A stretch of 64,000 nucleotides of DNA from Streptomyces sp. NBC_00289 (GCF_041435115.1 NZ_CP108046.1:620001-684000); one strand, 5' to 3'; shown: positions 50,246-59,562, numbered from the stretch's first letter. A program made the numbers and translations. Notes: generated from the letters alone by a model not told the origin.

Positions 50246-50404
50246 ATTGATCGCCCGCGGCTTGTCCGGCGTCCAGCTCGTCAGCTCCGACGCACACACC
50301 GGACTGGTGGCCGCCATCGGTGCGGTTCTGCCCGGCTCATCGTGGCAACGCTGCCGAACTCACTACGCCCGAAACTTGCTGAGCCAGGTTCCGAAATCGG
50401 CCCA

Positions 50405-50890
50405 GCCCTGTCTGAGAACGGTCTGTCCAGCGAATTGCTGGAGGAGCTGGCCGCGTTCGCGGCCGAGAAGGTCCAGGGCGACCAGGGGCCGCGGCTGATG
50501 GGCGAGGGCGGGCTTGCTGCCCGAACTGGCCCGGCATCTGATGCAGGCCGCCCTGGAGGTCGAGATGGACGAGCACCTCGCCGCCGGGGCCGGCCGGATC
50601 GGCGGGCGCGGGTCCCGCTCGGGCGGCAACATGCGCAACGGCTACCGGGCCAGGAAGGTCATGACGGAGGTTGGCGCCATGACGGTGCAAGTCCCCAGAG
50701 ACAGGCTGGGCACTTCCGGCCCCGGCTGCTGCCCGTGCACGCCCGCCGCACGGGTGCGCTGGACGACCTGGTGCTCTCGCTGACCGCGAAGGGCCTGACC
50801 TCCGGCGAGATCGTCTCCCGCCTCACCCAGACGTACGGGATGACGACCACGTAGGAGACCATCTCCACCATCACCGACAGTCATAGTGAT
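50405..50890 (+). pseudogene. IS256-family transposase N-terminal relic (copy d)
   Basis: LSSELLEELAAFAAEKVQGD is followed after a frame change by LPELARHLMQAALEVEMDEH and SGGNMRNGYRARKVMTEVGA. After a second change come TGALDDLVLSLTAKGLTSGE and TQTYGMTTT. A TAG at 50852 replaces an expected Lys codon before ETISTIT. Confidence 0.78.
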
Positions 50891-51098
50891 ATCCGGGTCC
50901 CCGGTGGTTGTGGCCCAATCACTGACTGACGTCCTGCTGGGCTGTCCTTGCTTTGATCTGTCCGACCGCCGGGGCCCCGGTTCCCAGGGCTCCGGCCGGG
51001 CGGAGCATGACCTCATAGGAGCCTGGCAAGAGGCCCCCTGACTGTCCTGTCTGCTCTTTCCGGCCGGAGCTACCTTCGGCAAGAAAGGCAGCTCCAGC

Positions 51099-51805
51099 AT
51101 GACAGGCACAGAGGCGGCGGACACGAGGACCAGTTCGTGGTCGGCGGGGTGGACTCGCACGCTGACACCATCCACGTCGCCGTGGTGACCGACCGGGGCG
51201 GGCACCTCGCCGACGCCCAATTCCCCACCAACGCTGCTGGATACGCCGCCGCGATCGCCTTCCTGGAGGCCCACGGCACCGTCGCCGCCGTCGGCGTGGA
51301 GGGCACGTCCTCCTACGGCTCCGGCTTCACACACGCCGCCCGGCAGGCCGGCCTGGTCGTCGTCGAGGTCAACCGGCCCGACAAGGCCGAACGCCGCAGG
51401 ATCGGCAAGTCCGACCCGATCGACGCCTACGCCGCGGCCCGCGCCGTCGTCTCCGGACGCGCGACCAGCGCTCCGAAGGACGGGGCCATCGTCGGGATAC
51501 GCGCTCTGCAGACCGCCGCCCGCTCGGCGATCAAGGCCCGCACCGCGACACTCAACCAGATCACGCACCTCCTGATCACCGCCCCCCGACGCCATCCGCG
51601 CCAAGTACAGCGCATTGTCCGGTGACAAGCGCGTCACCACCCTTGCCCGGCTCCGGCCGGCCAGCGACCCCGCGCACGCCCCGCTCCTGACGGCCCTGCG
51701 GACGCTGGCCAAGCGGGTCCAGAGCCTGACCGAGGAACACACGGTCCTGACCGGGGAGCTCGACCAGCTGGTCACCATCCTCAACCCCGGCCTGCGCGCC
51801 GCCTA
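51099..51805 (+). pseudogene. IS110-family transposase N-terminal relic
   Basis: The likely start is the ATG at 51099; one missing base near 51127 shifts it. The DEDD domain continues FVVGGVDSHADTIHVAVVTD, VGVEGTSSYGSGF and IGKSDPIDAYAAARAVV. Another break follows near 51610, and TALRTLAKRVQSLTEEHTVL is the start of the coiled coil. The element ends at the IS630 insertion. The 200 bp before it is untranslated. Confidence 0.78.
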
Positions 51806-52962
51806 CTGATCTTTTCGTAAGTTCGGTGGGTGTGGTGGCTGTGTGGGTGGGAGGCTGTCGGGGTGGCTTATCAACCTTCCCGTTCGGTTGCCGGCTCCTC
51901 CCTTCCTCCTTTGTCGCGGCCTCAGTTGGCGGAGGCGCGTCGTGTTCGGGCAGTCGAGTTGTTCGAGGACAGCGTTTCGAATGCGGACATCGCGAGGGCG
52001 GTGGGGGTGTGTGCCGAAAGCGTGCGGCGTTGGCGGCGGGTGTGGGAGCACGGCGGTGCTTCGGCCCTGCGGCGACGGGCAGCTACCGGACGCCCACCCA
52101 AGCTGGACGACGCCCAAGTCGAGATGGTCCGGGCCGCGTTGGAGCAAGGTGCCCAGGCTCATGGTTTCGAGGCCGACCTGTGGACCCTGGAACGAGTCGG
52201 CGCGGTCGTCACCCAGGAAACGGGGGTGGTGTTGTCGAGGGCATCGGTGTGGCGGCTGCTGACCGGCCGGCTCGGATGGAGCCTGCAACGGCCCGAGCGG
52301 CGGGCGGTCGAGCGGGACGATTCGGAGATCGCCCGCTGGATCGCGCACGAGTGGCCGCGGATCAAAAAGGGGCCGTGAACACACGTGCCTGGATCGTCTT
52401 CCTCGACGAATCAGGCGTCTCCCTGCTCCCGCAGATCCGCCGCACCTACTCGCCCCGAGGGCGGACTCCGCTCCTGCGGCACCGCCTGAACTGGAAGCGC
52501 GCGTCGATGGCCGGGGCCTTGGGCTACCACTCCACCGATCCCGATCGCGGGGCTCGCCTGTGCTTCCACCTCAAGCCCGGCAGCTACGACACCGCCGGAC
52601 TCATCGAGGTCCTGGAGCAGATAAAGGCGTTCTACCGCGGCGAGCGAGTGGTCCTGGTCTGGGACGGCCTGTCCGCCCACTGGAGCCGGGCGATGCGGGC
52701 CTGGGTCGCCGAACAGGACTGGCTCACGCTGGAACGATTACCCGCCTACGCTCCCGAGCTGAACCCGGTGGAACTGCTGTGGTCCTCGCTCAAGAAACGT
52801 GAACTCGCCAACCTCGCCGGCGACCACCTCGCCGATGTCGCCGACGCTACCGAGCAAGGCATCCACCGCATCAACGCCAACCCCCGACTGCCATGGTCAT
52901 TCCTCGCCCATACCGGCCTGACCATCCACCCACCACACCCACCGAACTTACGAAAAGATCAG
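51806..52962 (+). mobile_element. IS630-family element (type c), probably complete
   Basis: Inverted repeats of more than 30 bp start CTGATCTTTTCGTAAGTTCG at 51806 and end with the inverse at 52962. TA flanks it at 51804-51805 and 52963-52964. The right TA is also the left TA of the next IS630 element. Confidence 0.92.
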
Positions 52963-52965
52963 TAG
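51830..52965 (+). CDS. IS630-family transposase, two frames joined by a -1 slip
   Basis: The first frame (51830-52378) has the helix-turn-helix SNADIARAVGVCAESVRRWR and ends soon after PRIKKGP. A -1 slip at ATCAAAAAGGGG continues as GAVNTRAWIVFLDESG. The DDE residues are intact: VFLDESGVSL, VLVWDGLSAHWS and LNPVELLWSSLK. The stop codon TAG at 52963-52965 is made from the target TA plus the first base of the neighbouring IS630. It is possibly active through programmed frameshifting. Confidence 0.78.
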
Positions 52966-53925
52966 TGCTGGATTCCGCTTTGGTTGGGTATATGTCTTGG
53001 TGGCGGGGTAGTTGGGGGTGCTCGGGGGCGGGTGCTGGGCATGGTGTTATGGGCACGGCCGGGCTGTGACGAGGACGAACGGGCAGTTGTCCGTCGGTTG
53101 TCGCGGGCGCGGAAGGCGCCGCGGGATGTGGTGATGCGGGCCCGGATGATCGAGCTGAGCTGGTCGGGGCTGCGGGTGCCGGCGATCGCGGTGGAGCTGG
53201 GCTGCAGCGAGAAAACGGTCCGCTGCTGGCTGCACCGCTTCAACCGCTCCGGGCTGGAGGGGCTGGATGATCTGGGCGGGCAGGGCCGCAAGCGGCGGAT
53301 CACCGAGGCCGAGCGATCCCGGATCATCGCTCTGGTCAAACAGGTGCCGCCGGGCCGGCTGCGGTGGGAGCCGGGCGGGGAACTGTGGGCGGCCGACGAA
53401 GCCGGGCCGGCCGAGTGGACGCTGGACTCCCTGGCCGCCCAGGCCCGGCAGCTGGGTATCGAGGTCGGCCGCTCCCAGGTGCGCAGGATCCTGGTTGCCG
53501 AGGGGGTGCGCTGGCGCCGTACCCGATCCTGGACCCGTTCAAAGGACCCGGACTTCGCGGGAAAAGGACGCGGATCATCGGCCTCTACACCCAGCCACCC
53601 GACGGCGCGACGGTGATCTGCGCCGGCGAACTGGGGCCGGTGATCCCCCGCACTTTTCCGCCCGCACCGGGCTGGTCACCCGACGGGCACCGGATCAAGT
53701 CCGAGCTCGACTACAGCCGCGGGGCAGAAAAGACCTGGGTCTACGGGGCTTTACGCATCCGGGACGGCCAGCAGATCACCATGGCCGCATCCTCCCGCAA
53801 CAGCGTCTTCTACCAGCAATTCCTTCAACTGGTCGAGGACGCCAATCCGGCCGGTGAGATCTGGATCGTCACCGACAACCTGTCCTCCCACAACAGCCTG
53901 TCCACCCGGACCTGGCTGGAGGACC

Positions 53926-54186
53926 CCGTTATGTTCTTCGCGGTCCTGCAAGAGGGCCGTTGGCCTCCGGGCCCGGCATGACTGTGTCCCCCTGTCGAAC
54001 GGATGACCTGGGGGGTGGTGTCACCAGGCCCGGGAGGTGCCGTCGGAGACGCTGATGAGAGGTCCGGCCACCGCCCGGTCCGGTGCAATGCCGGACAGCT
54101 CGCGGGCGGCAGGTCTGCATAACGTGGATGCGCGCGTACGACACCACTGCCGAGGCCGGCACGTTCAACTCCCCTGGAAGGGCGCG
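53926..54186 (+). ncRNA. candidate bridge RNA region of IS110
   Basis: IS110-group elements encode a bridge RNA in the untranslated end before the transposase. This leader can form several hairpins, for example CCTGG..CCAGG at 54007-54028 and GTCCGG..CCGGAC near 54090. The first loop contains GGGGGTGGT at 54011-54019, the exact reverse complement of ACCACCCCC, the sequence across the insertion site in the empty IS630 copy. That match fits a target-guide strand. The RNA is inferred and its limits are unknown. Confidence 0.5.
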
Positions 54187-55404
54187 ATGTTCGACACCGA
54201 AGACGTGGGCGTGTTCCTCGGCCTGGACGTCGGCAAGACCGCTCACCACGGCCACGGGCTCACTCCGGCCGGCAAGAAGGTCTTCGACAAGCAGCTGCCC
54301 AACAGCGAGCCGAAACTGCGGGCCGTGTTCGACAAACTGGCCGCGAAGTTCGGCACCGTACTGGTAGTCGTGGACCAGCCCGCATCCATCGGAGCCCTCC
54401 CGCTCACGGTCGCCCGCGACGCGGGCTGCAAGGTCGCCTACCTGCCCGGACTCGCAATGCGGCGGATCGCCGACCTGTATCCGGGCGAGGCCAAGACCGA
54501 CGCCAAGGACGCCGCCGTGATCGCGGACGCGGCCCGCACCATGCCGCACACCCTGCGCTCGCTGGAACTCACCGACGAGATCACCGCCGAACTCACGGTC
54601 CTCGTCGGCTTCGACCAGGACCTCGCGGCCGAGGCCACCCGCACGTCCAACCGGATACGCGGCCTGCTCACCCAGTTCCACCCCAGCCTGGAACGCGTGC
54701 TGGGCCCTCGCCTCGACCACCAGGCCGTCACCTGGCTGCTGGAGCGCTACGGCTCCCCGGCCGCCCTGCGCAAAGCCGGCCGCCGCAGACTCGTCGAACT
54801 GATCCGGCCCAAGGCCCCGCGCATGGCCGCCCGGCTGATCGACGATGTCTTCGCCGCGCTCGATGAACAGACTGTGATCGTGCCCGGCACCGGCACCCTC
54901 GACATCGTGATTCCCTCCCTGGCCGCATCGCTCGCCGCTGTCCACGCACAGCGCCGGGCCCTGGAGACGCAGATCAACGCCCTGCTGGAGGCTCACCCTC
55001 TTTCCCCGGTCCTGACGTCGATGCCGGGAGTCGGCGTCAGGACCGCCGCCGTCCTGCTGGTCACCGTCGGCGACGGCACCAGCTTCCCCACCGCCGCCCA
55101 CCTCGCCTCCTACGCCGGACTCGCCCCCGCGACCAGGTCGTCCGGGACCTCGATCCACGGCGAACACGCACCCAGAGGCGGAAACCGGCAGCTCAAACGC
55201 GCCATGTTCCTCTCCGCCTTCGCCTGCATGAACGCCGATCCCGCCTCCCGCGCCTACTACGACAAGCAACGCGCCCGCGGTAAAACCCACACCCAGGCCC
55301 TCCTCCGCCTCGCCCGCCAACGCATCAGCGTCCTGTTCGCCATGCTCCGAGACGGCACCTTCTACGAGTCCCGCACGCCCGCGGTCGTCGAGCTCGCCGC
55401 ATGA
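54187..55404 (+). CDS. IS110-family transposase/recombinase, intact
   Basis: The start ATG 54187 follows GGAAGG. The 405-residue protein has the RuvC-like DEDD domain, with VFLGLDVGKTAHHGH, VLVVVDQPASIGA and AKTDAKDAAVIADAAR. A helical linker follows. The C-terminal domain carries LTSMPGVGVRTAAVLLVTVG and the Ser-bearing LAPATRSSGTSIHGEHAPRG. The usual Glu at the second acidic position appears to be Asp. It has no frame break and is probably active with its bridge RNA. Confidence 0.9.
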   Translation: MFDTEDVGVFLGLDVGKTAHHGHGLTPAGKKVFDKQLPNSEPKLRAVFDKLAAKFGTVLVVVDQPASIGALPLTVARDAGCKVAYLPGLAMRRIADLYPGEAKTDAKDAAVIADAARTMPHTLRSLELTDEITAELTVLVGFDQDLAAEATRTSNRIRGLLTQFHPSLERVLGPRLDHQAVTWLLERYGSPAALRKAGRRRLVELIRPKAPRMAARLIDDVFAALDEQTVIVPGTGTLDIVIPSLAASLAAVHAQRRALETQINALLEAHPLSPVLTSMPGVGVRTAAVLLVTVGDGTSFPTAAHLASYAGLAPATRSSGTSIHGEHAPRGGNRQLKRAMFLSAFACMNADPASRAYYDKQRARGKTHTQALLRLARQRISVLFAMLRDGTFYESRTPAVVELAA

Positions 55405-55724
55405 CCACAGCAAGACCGAATCGCCCCAAACCCGACAGGGGTGCCTTGACGAAGGACATAGAGGCCCCCCCCGCATCCACCACGCGTTCATCCCGGTCGG
55501 CGCCTGCTGGCTGAACCTGCAGGAAGGCTGGTGGCGGATCTTCCGCAAGACCGCCCTGGCCGGACGGTCCTTCGCCAACCCCGACGACATCACCCAGGCC
55601 ACAGCCGTGGCCACCCGGCAACTCAACGCCCGAGCCCGCCCCTGGATCTGGGGCCGGCCAGCCCCGCCCACCCGCCAACTACGACGCCGATATGTGTACA
55701 TCCAATGAGGAATGCAGCAGTAGC

Positions 55725-57259
55725 GGTAGTTCGTTAAATCCGGAGGTAGAGATCAAGGCCGTGTCCGGTGGTGACCGCGTCGATCAGGGCCTGGAGGTCG
55801 GGGGGTGGGTCTCTGTCCGTCCAGGATCGCCACCATCGGTTCAGGGTGGTGGCGGGGGTGAGCCAGGCGCGGACCGAACGTAATGCCTTGGGCCAGCAGG
55901 GCAGTTGGGGTGGGTGGGGTTCGGTTGGTCCCCCTCTCTGGCCCCTCGTCGGGGCACGGGTCCGGGGCGGTGTCATCCAGGGGTCCGGGTGGGTTGAACC
56001 ACTGGTCCCAGCAGAAGGAGAACGCGCAGTTGACCAGGGTCTGGTGGCGGCGGATGGCGCGATCGGAGCGGACCTGGAAGTCGGCCCAGCCGAGTTCGTC
56101 CTTGATCTGTTTGTAGCTCTGCTCGATCCACGGCCGCAGGCCGTAGAGGCGGACGATCTCGGCGAGGTCGGCCGGCGGATGCGGGCTGGTGGCGGCGTGG
56201 GGTGCGTCGGGGTGGGGCAGGTTGGTGGCCAGGTACCAGGTGGCCTTCTCCGGCAGCCGGGCTGGGTCGGTGGTGGCCACGACCAGACGGCAGGGCGAGT
56301 CGGGACCGTAGCCGCCCAGGCGGGCATCGGCGGCCCACCAGGTCTCGGTGTGCCCGTCGCGGAAGTGACGCTCCACGGCCGTCCAGTCGCCAGGGCGTCT
56401 GGCACCCTTCCAGGTCAGGGCGTGCGCGGCCTCGATGGGGGTGTGCGGCTGGTCGGCCGGAGCCCAGGTGCCGCGGTGCGGCTTGAACGCGACCACGTAG
56501 GCCAGGCCGGCCTCGCGCAGCGCGAGATACCAGGTGTCGCTGACGGAGTAGGCGCAGTCGGCGACCACTGCCCGGCAGCCGAAGCCCGCATCCTTCCCGC
56601 GGGCCGCGAGAGCGGCGGCCAGCTGCGGTTTCGTACGGAAGGCCAGATCAGCCCGGCCGCGGGCGAAGTGATGGGCGGGGGTGTAGGGAGTCGCGTGCAG
56701 CGGGTAGTACACGCGGCCGTCGGTCCACACCGTGGTCACCGTGACGACGCCGTTGTCCGTCTTGCCCAGCCGGCCCAGCCACTGCCGGCCCACGTGCGCG
56801 GTCGCGGTGCCGTCCTTGCGGTCTCCGGAATCGTCGATCACGATGACCCCGCCGTCGTGCGGAGCGGTCGCCGGCTCCTCGTGCAGCAGCTCAAGCCGCC
56901 GGTCGTTGATCTGCTCGGCCTCCCAGGGCGACTCGGACAGGAAGAACTGCAGCCGCTGCACCCCTGGCATTCCTGCACCTGCCACCGGTTCCGCCCCTGC
57001 CAGGCAGGTGATCGTCTTGTTCCGCTCTCTCGGTGCCAGCAGCCCGGTCAGGTATTCGCGAAACCCCCGCCGCTGGGCCAGGCTGAAGAAGAGGTCGTCG
57101 AACCGGGCCGCGTACTCCTCCAACGGACCCGGCGCGGGCGGACACGGACGGCGAGCAGTCATCTTCAGCCCCCAGCAAGGCAGTTGACTCCTACCACCGG
57201 CCTACGACCAACCCAACCCGTCGTCAATCCCCACCACCGGCCGGATTTAACGAACTACC
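55725..57259 (-). mobile_element. IS701-family element, complete
   Basis: Perfect 19-bp inverted repeats, GGTAGTTCGTTAAATCCGG at 55725-55743 and its inverse at 57241-57259, enclose an intact transposase. It abuts the right end of the IS630 type a copy and an IS256 relic. A target duplication could not be fixed. Confidence 0.9.
55753..57162 (-). CDS. IS701-family transposase, intact
   Basis: This unbroken 469-residue protein has the N-terminal domain (EYAARFDDLFFSLAQRRGFR) and LTGLLAPRERNKTITCLAG. The first catalytic region is GGVIVIDDSGDRKDGTATAH, the second CRAVVADCAYSVSDTWY, and the Glu is in RPWIEQSYKQIKDELGW. Both inverted ends are present, so the element looks functional. Confidence 0.9.
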   Translation of the reverse strand: MTARRPCPPAPGPLEEYAARFDDLFFSLAQRRGFREYLTGLLAPRERNKTITCLAGAEPVAGAGMPGVQRLQFFLSESPWEAEQINDRRLELLHEEPATAPHDGGVIVIDDSGDRKDGTATAHVGRQWLGRLGKTDNGVVTVTTVWTDGRVYYPLHATPYTPAHHFARGRADLAFRTKPQLAAALAARGKDAGFGCRAVVADCAYSVSDTWYLALREAGLAYVVAFKPHRGTWAPADQPHTPIEAAHALTWKGARRPGDWTAVERHFRDGHTETWWAADARLGGYGPDSPCRLVVATTDPARLPEKATWYLATNLPHPDAPHAATSPHPPADLAEIVRLYGLRPWIEQSYKQIKDELGWADFQVRSDRAIRRHQTLVNCAFSFCWDQWFNPPGPLDDTAPDPCPDEGPERGTNRTPPTPTALLAQGITFGPRLAHPRHHPEPMVAILDGQRPTPRPPGPDRRGHHRTRP

Positions 57260-57261
57260 GG

Positions 57262-57520
57262 TAACCGCCGTCAACGAGGATGAGGCCCGGCAACGGCTCG
57301 CCAACTTCGACGCCACGTGGGGCAAGCGCTACCCCTCCATCGCCGGCACCTGGCAGCGGACCTGGAGCAAGGTCGTACCCTTCCCCGGCCTGCCCGACGC
57401 CATCCGCCAGGTCGTCTGCACCACCAACGCCATCGAGTCCCTCAACGCCCGCTACCGGCGCCGGCCCAGGCCTGCGGGCACTTCCCCAACGAGCAGGCCG
57501 CCCTCAAACGCCTGAAGCGG
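57262..57520 (+). pseudogene. IS256-family transposase C-terminal relic
   Basis: EDEARQRLANFDATWGKRYP, then VVPFPGLPDAIRQVVCTTNA and IESLNARYRR carry the last catalytic Glu of IS256. After about 57480 the frame breaks and GHFPNEQAALKR continues one frame over. Confidence 0.75.
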
Positions 57521-57830
57521 TGCAGTCAGCGACAGGTGGCATCTCTGGTCCAACCTGTGCGGCAGGGTCCTGTCCCAGGTCCGCTCCCACGCCGCCTGCT
57601 GGGCCACCGCTGTGAACCCCGCCCGGCCCCAGGGCGTACGCGAGCAGACCACCCGCGAGCGCTGGCAGCGGGTTCACCATCTGCTCGGCCAGGGCGTCGG
57701 CCTGCTCGAATGCGCCCGCCGCCTCGATGTCGCCCTGAACACCGTCAAGCGGTACGCCCGCATGAAGGAGCCCACCGGCGACCGCCGCGCACCCCCCTAC
57801 AAGCCCACGCTCGTCGACCGGTCGCGCAAA
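57521..57830 (+). pseudogene. ISL3-family transposase internal relic
   Basis: WHLWSNLCGRVLSQVRSHAA is followed, in an adjacent frame, by VNPARPQGVREQTTRERWQR, HHLLGQGVGLLECARRLDVA and LNTVKRYARMKEPTGDRR. These match the middle of ISL3 with its second helix-turn-helix. Confidence 0.7.
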
Positions 57831-58052
57831 CCGGACTTGTCGGGCGAGCGGTGCCCAGTAGAAGGTCAGCGCCGCAGAGGGGCGGGCAGCAACGGATTTT
57901 CGGGCTCCTGTCGGCGCCGCCATTGTCGGCCCGGCTCGCTGCCTTGCGTGGCTATGCACCGAAACCGAACCGGCGTCTTGGAGGTGCTTGAGCCGCGACC
58001 GGTCAGTGCACCGCGAAGTGACCCTCCGCGCCGTCGTGGCATCGTCGTCATC

Positions 58053-58090
58053 TTGACATGATGATTATGTCATGGTGTCATGCTGTCATG
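58053..58090 (+). promoter_or_regulatory. promoter/operator-like repeats overlapping the Fic start
   Basis: TTGACA at 58053-58058 resembles a -35 box. TGACAT (58054-58059) and ATGTCA (58067-58072) form an inverted repeat with a 7-base spacer. Three direct 8-bp repeats follow, ATGTCATG, GTGTCATG and CTGTCATG (58067-58090); the last contains the likely start codon. No Shine-Dalgarno sequence is seen, so translation may be leaderless or initiate within the array. Confidence 0.5.
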
Positions 58091-59224
58091 CTGTACAAGA
58101 CACCCTCACTGGATGCTGATGACCGCCGGGTCCTTGAGGAGATCGAGAACATGCGCATACGGCTGCGCCATCAGTTGCGCACCCAGCCGCGCTGGTCGGG
58201 TCAGCTGCGGCGCAACCTGACCGCCCGGGCGATCGCCGGGTCGAACACGATCGAGGGGTATGCCGCCACCGTCGATGATGTGGAAGCGCTGATGACGGGC
58301 GAGGAACCGCTCGAGACGGCAGATCGCACCCGCGTGGAACTGGAGGGCTATCAGCGGGCGATGACCTATATCCAGGCCCTCGCCAGCGCCGGGGAGGAAT
58401 TCCGCTACGACGCAGGCCTCCTCAACGGCCTGCAGTTCATGATGCAGGGCCACCACCTGGACAAGCGTCCCGGCCGGTGGCGTGACGGTCCGGTGTATGT
58501 CACCAGCCCCGACGACCCCCTGGTCCCGGCCTACACCGCACCGCCGCACGAGCAGGTACCGGCCCTGACAGGCGAACTGCTGGACTGGCTCAACGACGGC
58601 GATCTGGATGCACCGGTTCATGTGCGTGCCTCCATGGCCCATTTGAACCTGGTGAACATTCACCCGTGGAAGGACGGCAACGGCCGCATGTCCCGGGCCG
58701 TGTCCACTCTGGTCTTCGCCCGCGAAGCGCTGATGCCTCCGGAATTCTCCTCCATCGAGGAATGGCTCGGCCGCGGCCAGAACACCTACGCCTACTACCA
58801 GGTCCTGCAGCAGGTAGGTGGCCCACGCTGGAGCCCCGAGCGCGACACCCACCCCTGGATCCGCTTCTGCCTGGATGCCCACCACCGCCAGGCCCAGCAG
58901 GCCCAGCGTCGCACCGACCTGCTCTCCCGCGCCTGGATCCACCTTGCCGAGGCCGCTGAACACGACGGCCTGGACGAACGCGTCGTCTACGCCCTGCTCC
59001 CCGCCTTCTGGGGATCGCGAGTGCGCCGCACCGTCTACCAGCAGGACGCACAACTCTCCGACCAGCAGGCCATCCGCGACATCCGCGAACTCGTGCGGCG
59101 GGGCTGGCTGACCCCCCACGGCAAAGCCCGCGCCCGCTACTACGCACCCGGCCCCCGCATGACGCCAGCCCAAGAGGTAGTGCGCCAATCCCTCGAACCA
59201 TACGCCGACCCGTACATGCACTGA
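58088..59224 (+). CDS. Fic-family protein (putative AMP-transferase)
   Basis: From ATG 58088 the protein has 378 residues; in-frame ATGs up to 58058 add up to ten. The catalytic Fic motif is His192-Pro-Trp-Lys-Asp-Gly-Asn-Gly-Arg-Met-Ser-Arg203, and Trp replaces the usual Phe. An N-terminal inhibitory helix motif Ser52-Asn-Thr-Ile-Glu56-Gly57 marks a class II, self-inhibited enzyme. A C-terminal winged-helix-like region (DIRELVRRGWLTPHGKARAR) could bind DNA, and with the start-site repeats that suggests autoregulation. Fic enzymes transfer AMP from ATP to protein Ser/Thr/Tyr hydroxyls. The target is unknown. Single intact gene. Confidence 0.9.
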   Translation: MLYKTPSLDADDRRVLEEIENMRIRLRHQLRTQPRWSGQLRRNLTARAIAGSNTIEGYAATVDDVEALMTGEEPLETADRTRVELEGYQRAMTYIQALASAGEEFRYDAGLLNGLQFMMQGHHLDKRPGRWRDGPVYVTSPDDPLVPAYTAPPHEQVPALTGELLDWLNDGDLDAPVHVRASMAHLNLVNIHPWKDGNGRMSRAVSTLVFAREALMPPEFSSIEEWLGRGQNTYAYYQVLQQVGGPRWSPERDTHPWIRFCLDAHHRQAQQAQRRTDLLSRAWIHLAEAAEHDGLDERVVYALLPAFWGSRVRRTVYQQDAQLSDQQAIRDIRELVRRGWLTPHGKARARYYAPGPRMTPAQEVVRQSLEPYADPYMH

Positions 59225-59562
59225 CGTGAGCCCCGTCGCATCCGCCCCGCCCGTGTGGGTGCGGCGGAGTGAGCACCAGTCACTTCTGCAGCTGGCCGCG
59301 GGGGCCAGGCCGCGGCCGCGGTCCGCCCCAGGGCATGGGACTAGCCGGCAGATGCGCCATGGCTACCGGCGCCATGTGAGGTTCGCATCGCCAGCATCCG
59401 CAGTCCTCCCCGCGCCGCACAGAAGTCAGTTATATCCGTTTTGGGTACTGGTTGCTCAGGTTCCAGACGGGTCCGGGGCGGAGTGTTGTCAGTGGAGGGA
59501 AGCGGATCCCGGCAACGGGACCGGTTTTCCGTCCTGAAGCCATCCTCCCGGAAGTGATCGTC
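59225..59562. other. intergenic, probable promoter of ATPase paralogue 2
   Basis: No gene seen. GGGTACTGGTTGCTCAGG at about 59441 and the TGTCAGTGGAGG block recur in similar order before paralogue 1 (33396-33440). GGGTAC resembles the -10 of stress-type sigma-B promoters, but I could not find a good -35 at the right distance. Confidence 0.4.

Larger units (their letters stand above)
48700..50400 (+). pseudogene. IS256-family transposase, split by IS5 (copy c)
   Basis: The ATG at 48700 follows AAGGAG. One extra T near 48748 shifts into LAAASPDLLRAMVKTFTDAL. GTVELAIPKLRSGSYFP follows, then two compensating indels around 49100-49130 (SSPRSVRWPRN for an SQVSAMAK-like block). YAFVWIDALTQKVREGG carries the first Asp. 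The IS5 element at 49359-50245 interrupts RSLIARG. After it come GVQLVSSDAHTGLVAAIGAV and WQRCRTHYARNLLSQVPK, then another IS256 copy takes over. Confidence 0.82.
53926..55467 (+). mobile_element. IS110-family element in a known target
   Basis: Comparison with the uninterrupted IS630 copy at 15040-15075 places the junctions. GGAGGACC is kept on the left, ending at 53925, and CCCCCGCATCC on the right, from 55468. One A of the target is absent. There are no inverted repeats, as usual for the family. The untranslated leader is 261 bp. Confidence 0.88.
53041..55707 (+). pseudogene. IS630-family transposase, interrupted by IS110
   Basis: It repeats the features of the copy at 14169. The same -1 break occurs at GGAAAAGG near 53562, and the same Gly replaces the first catalytic Asp (CAGELGPV). 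The reading stops in RTWLEDP, where IS110 enters, and resumes at 55470 with RIHHAFIPVGACWLNLQEGW. Confidence 0.85.
52965..55720 (+). mobile_element. IS630-family element (type a), copy split by IS110
   Basis: Near-identical to 14093-15307 apart from the IS110 insertion at 53926-55467. Its left TA is shared with the preceding IS630 (52963-52964), and the right TA is at 55721-55722. The last base differs from copy one (G for C). Confidence 0.9.

Noticed and set aside
48700..50400. mosaic block SSPRSVRWPRN in IS256 as a new domain
   Set aside because: It is explained by two opposite small indels. The neighbouring frame gives the normal SQVSAMAK block.
53929..55701. 590-residue open frame on the minus strand
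   Set aside because: It is antisense to the intact IS110 transposase and crosses the IS110/IS630 junctions, so it cannot be an evolved gene.
55768..57264. 498-residue open frame on the plus strand
   Set aside because: It is antisense to the intact IS701 transposase, and the catalytic motifs are on the other strand.
58106..59221. 371-residue open frame opposite the Fic gene
   Set aside because: The Fic motif and inhibitory helix are on the plus strand. The antisense frame has no motif.
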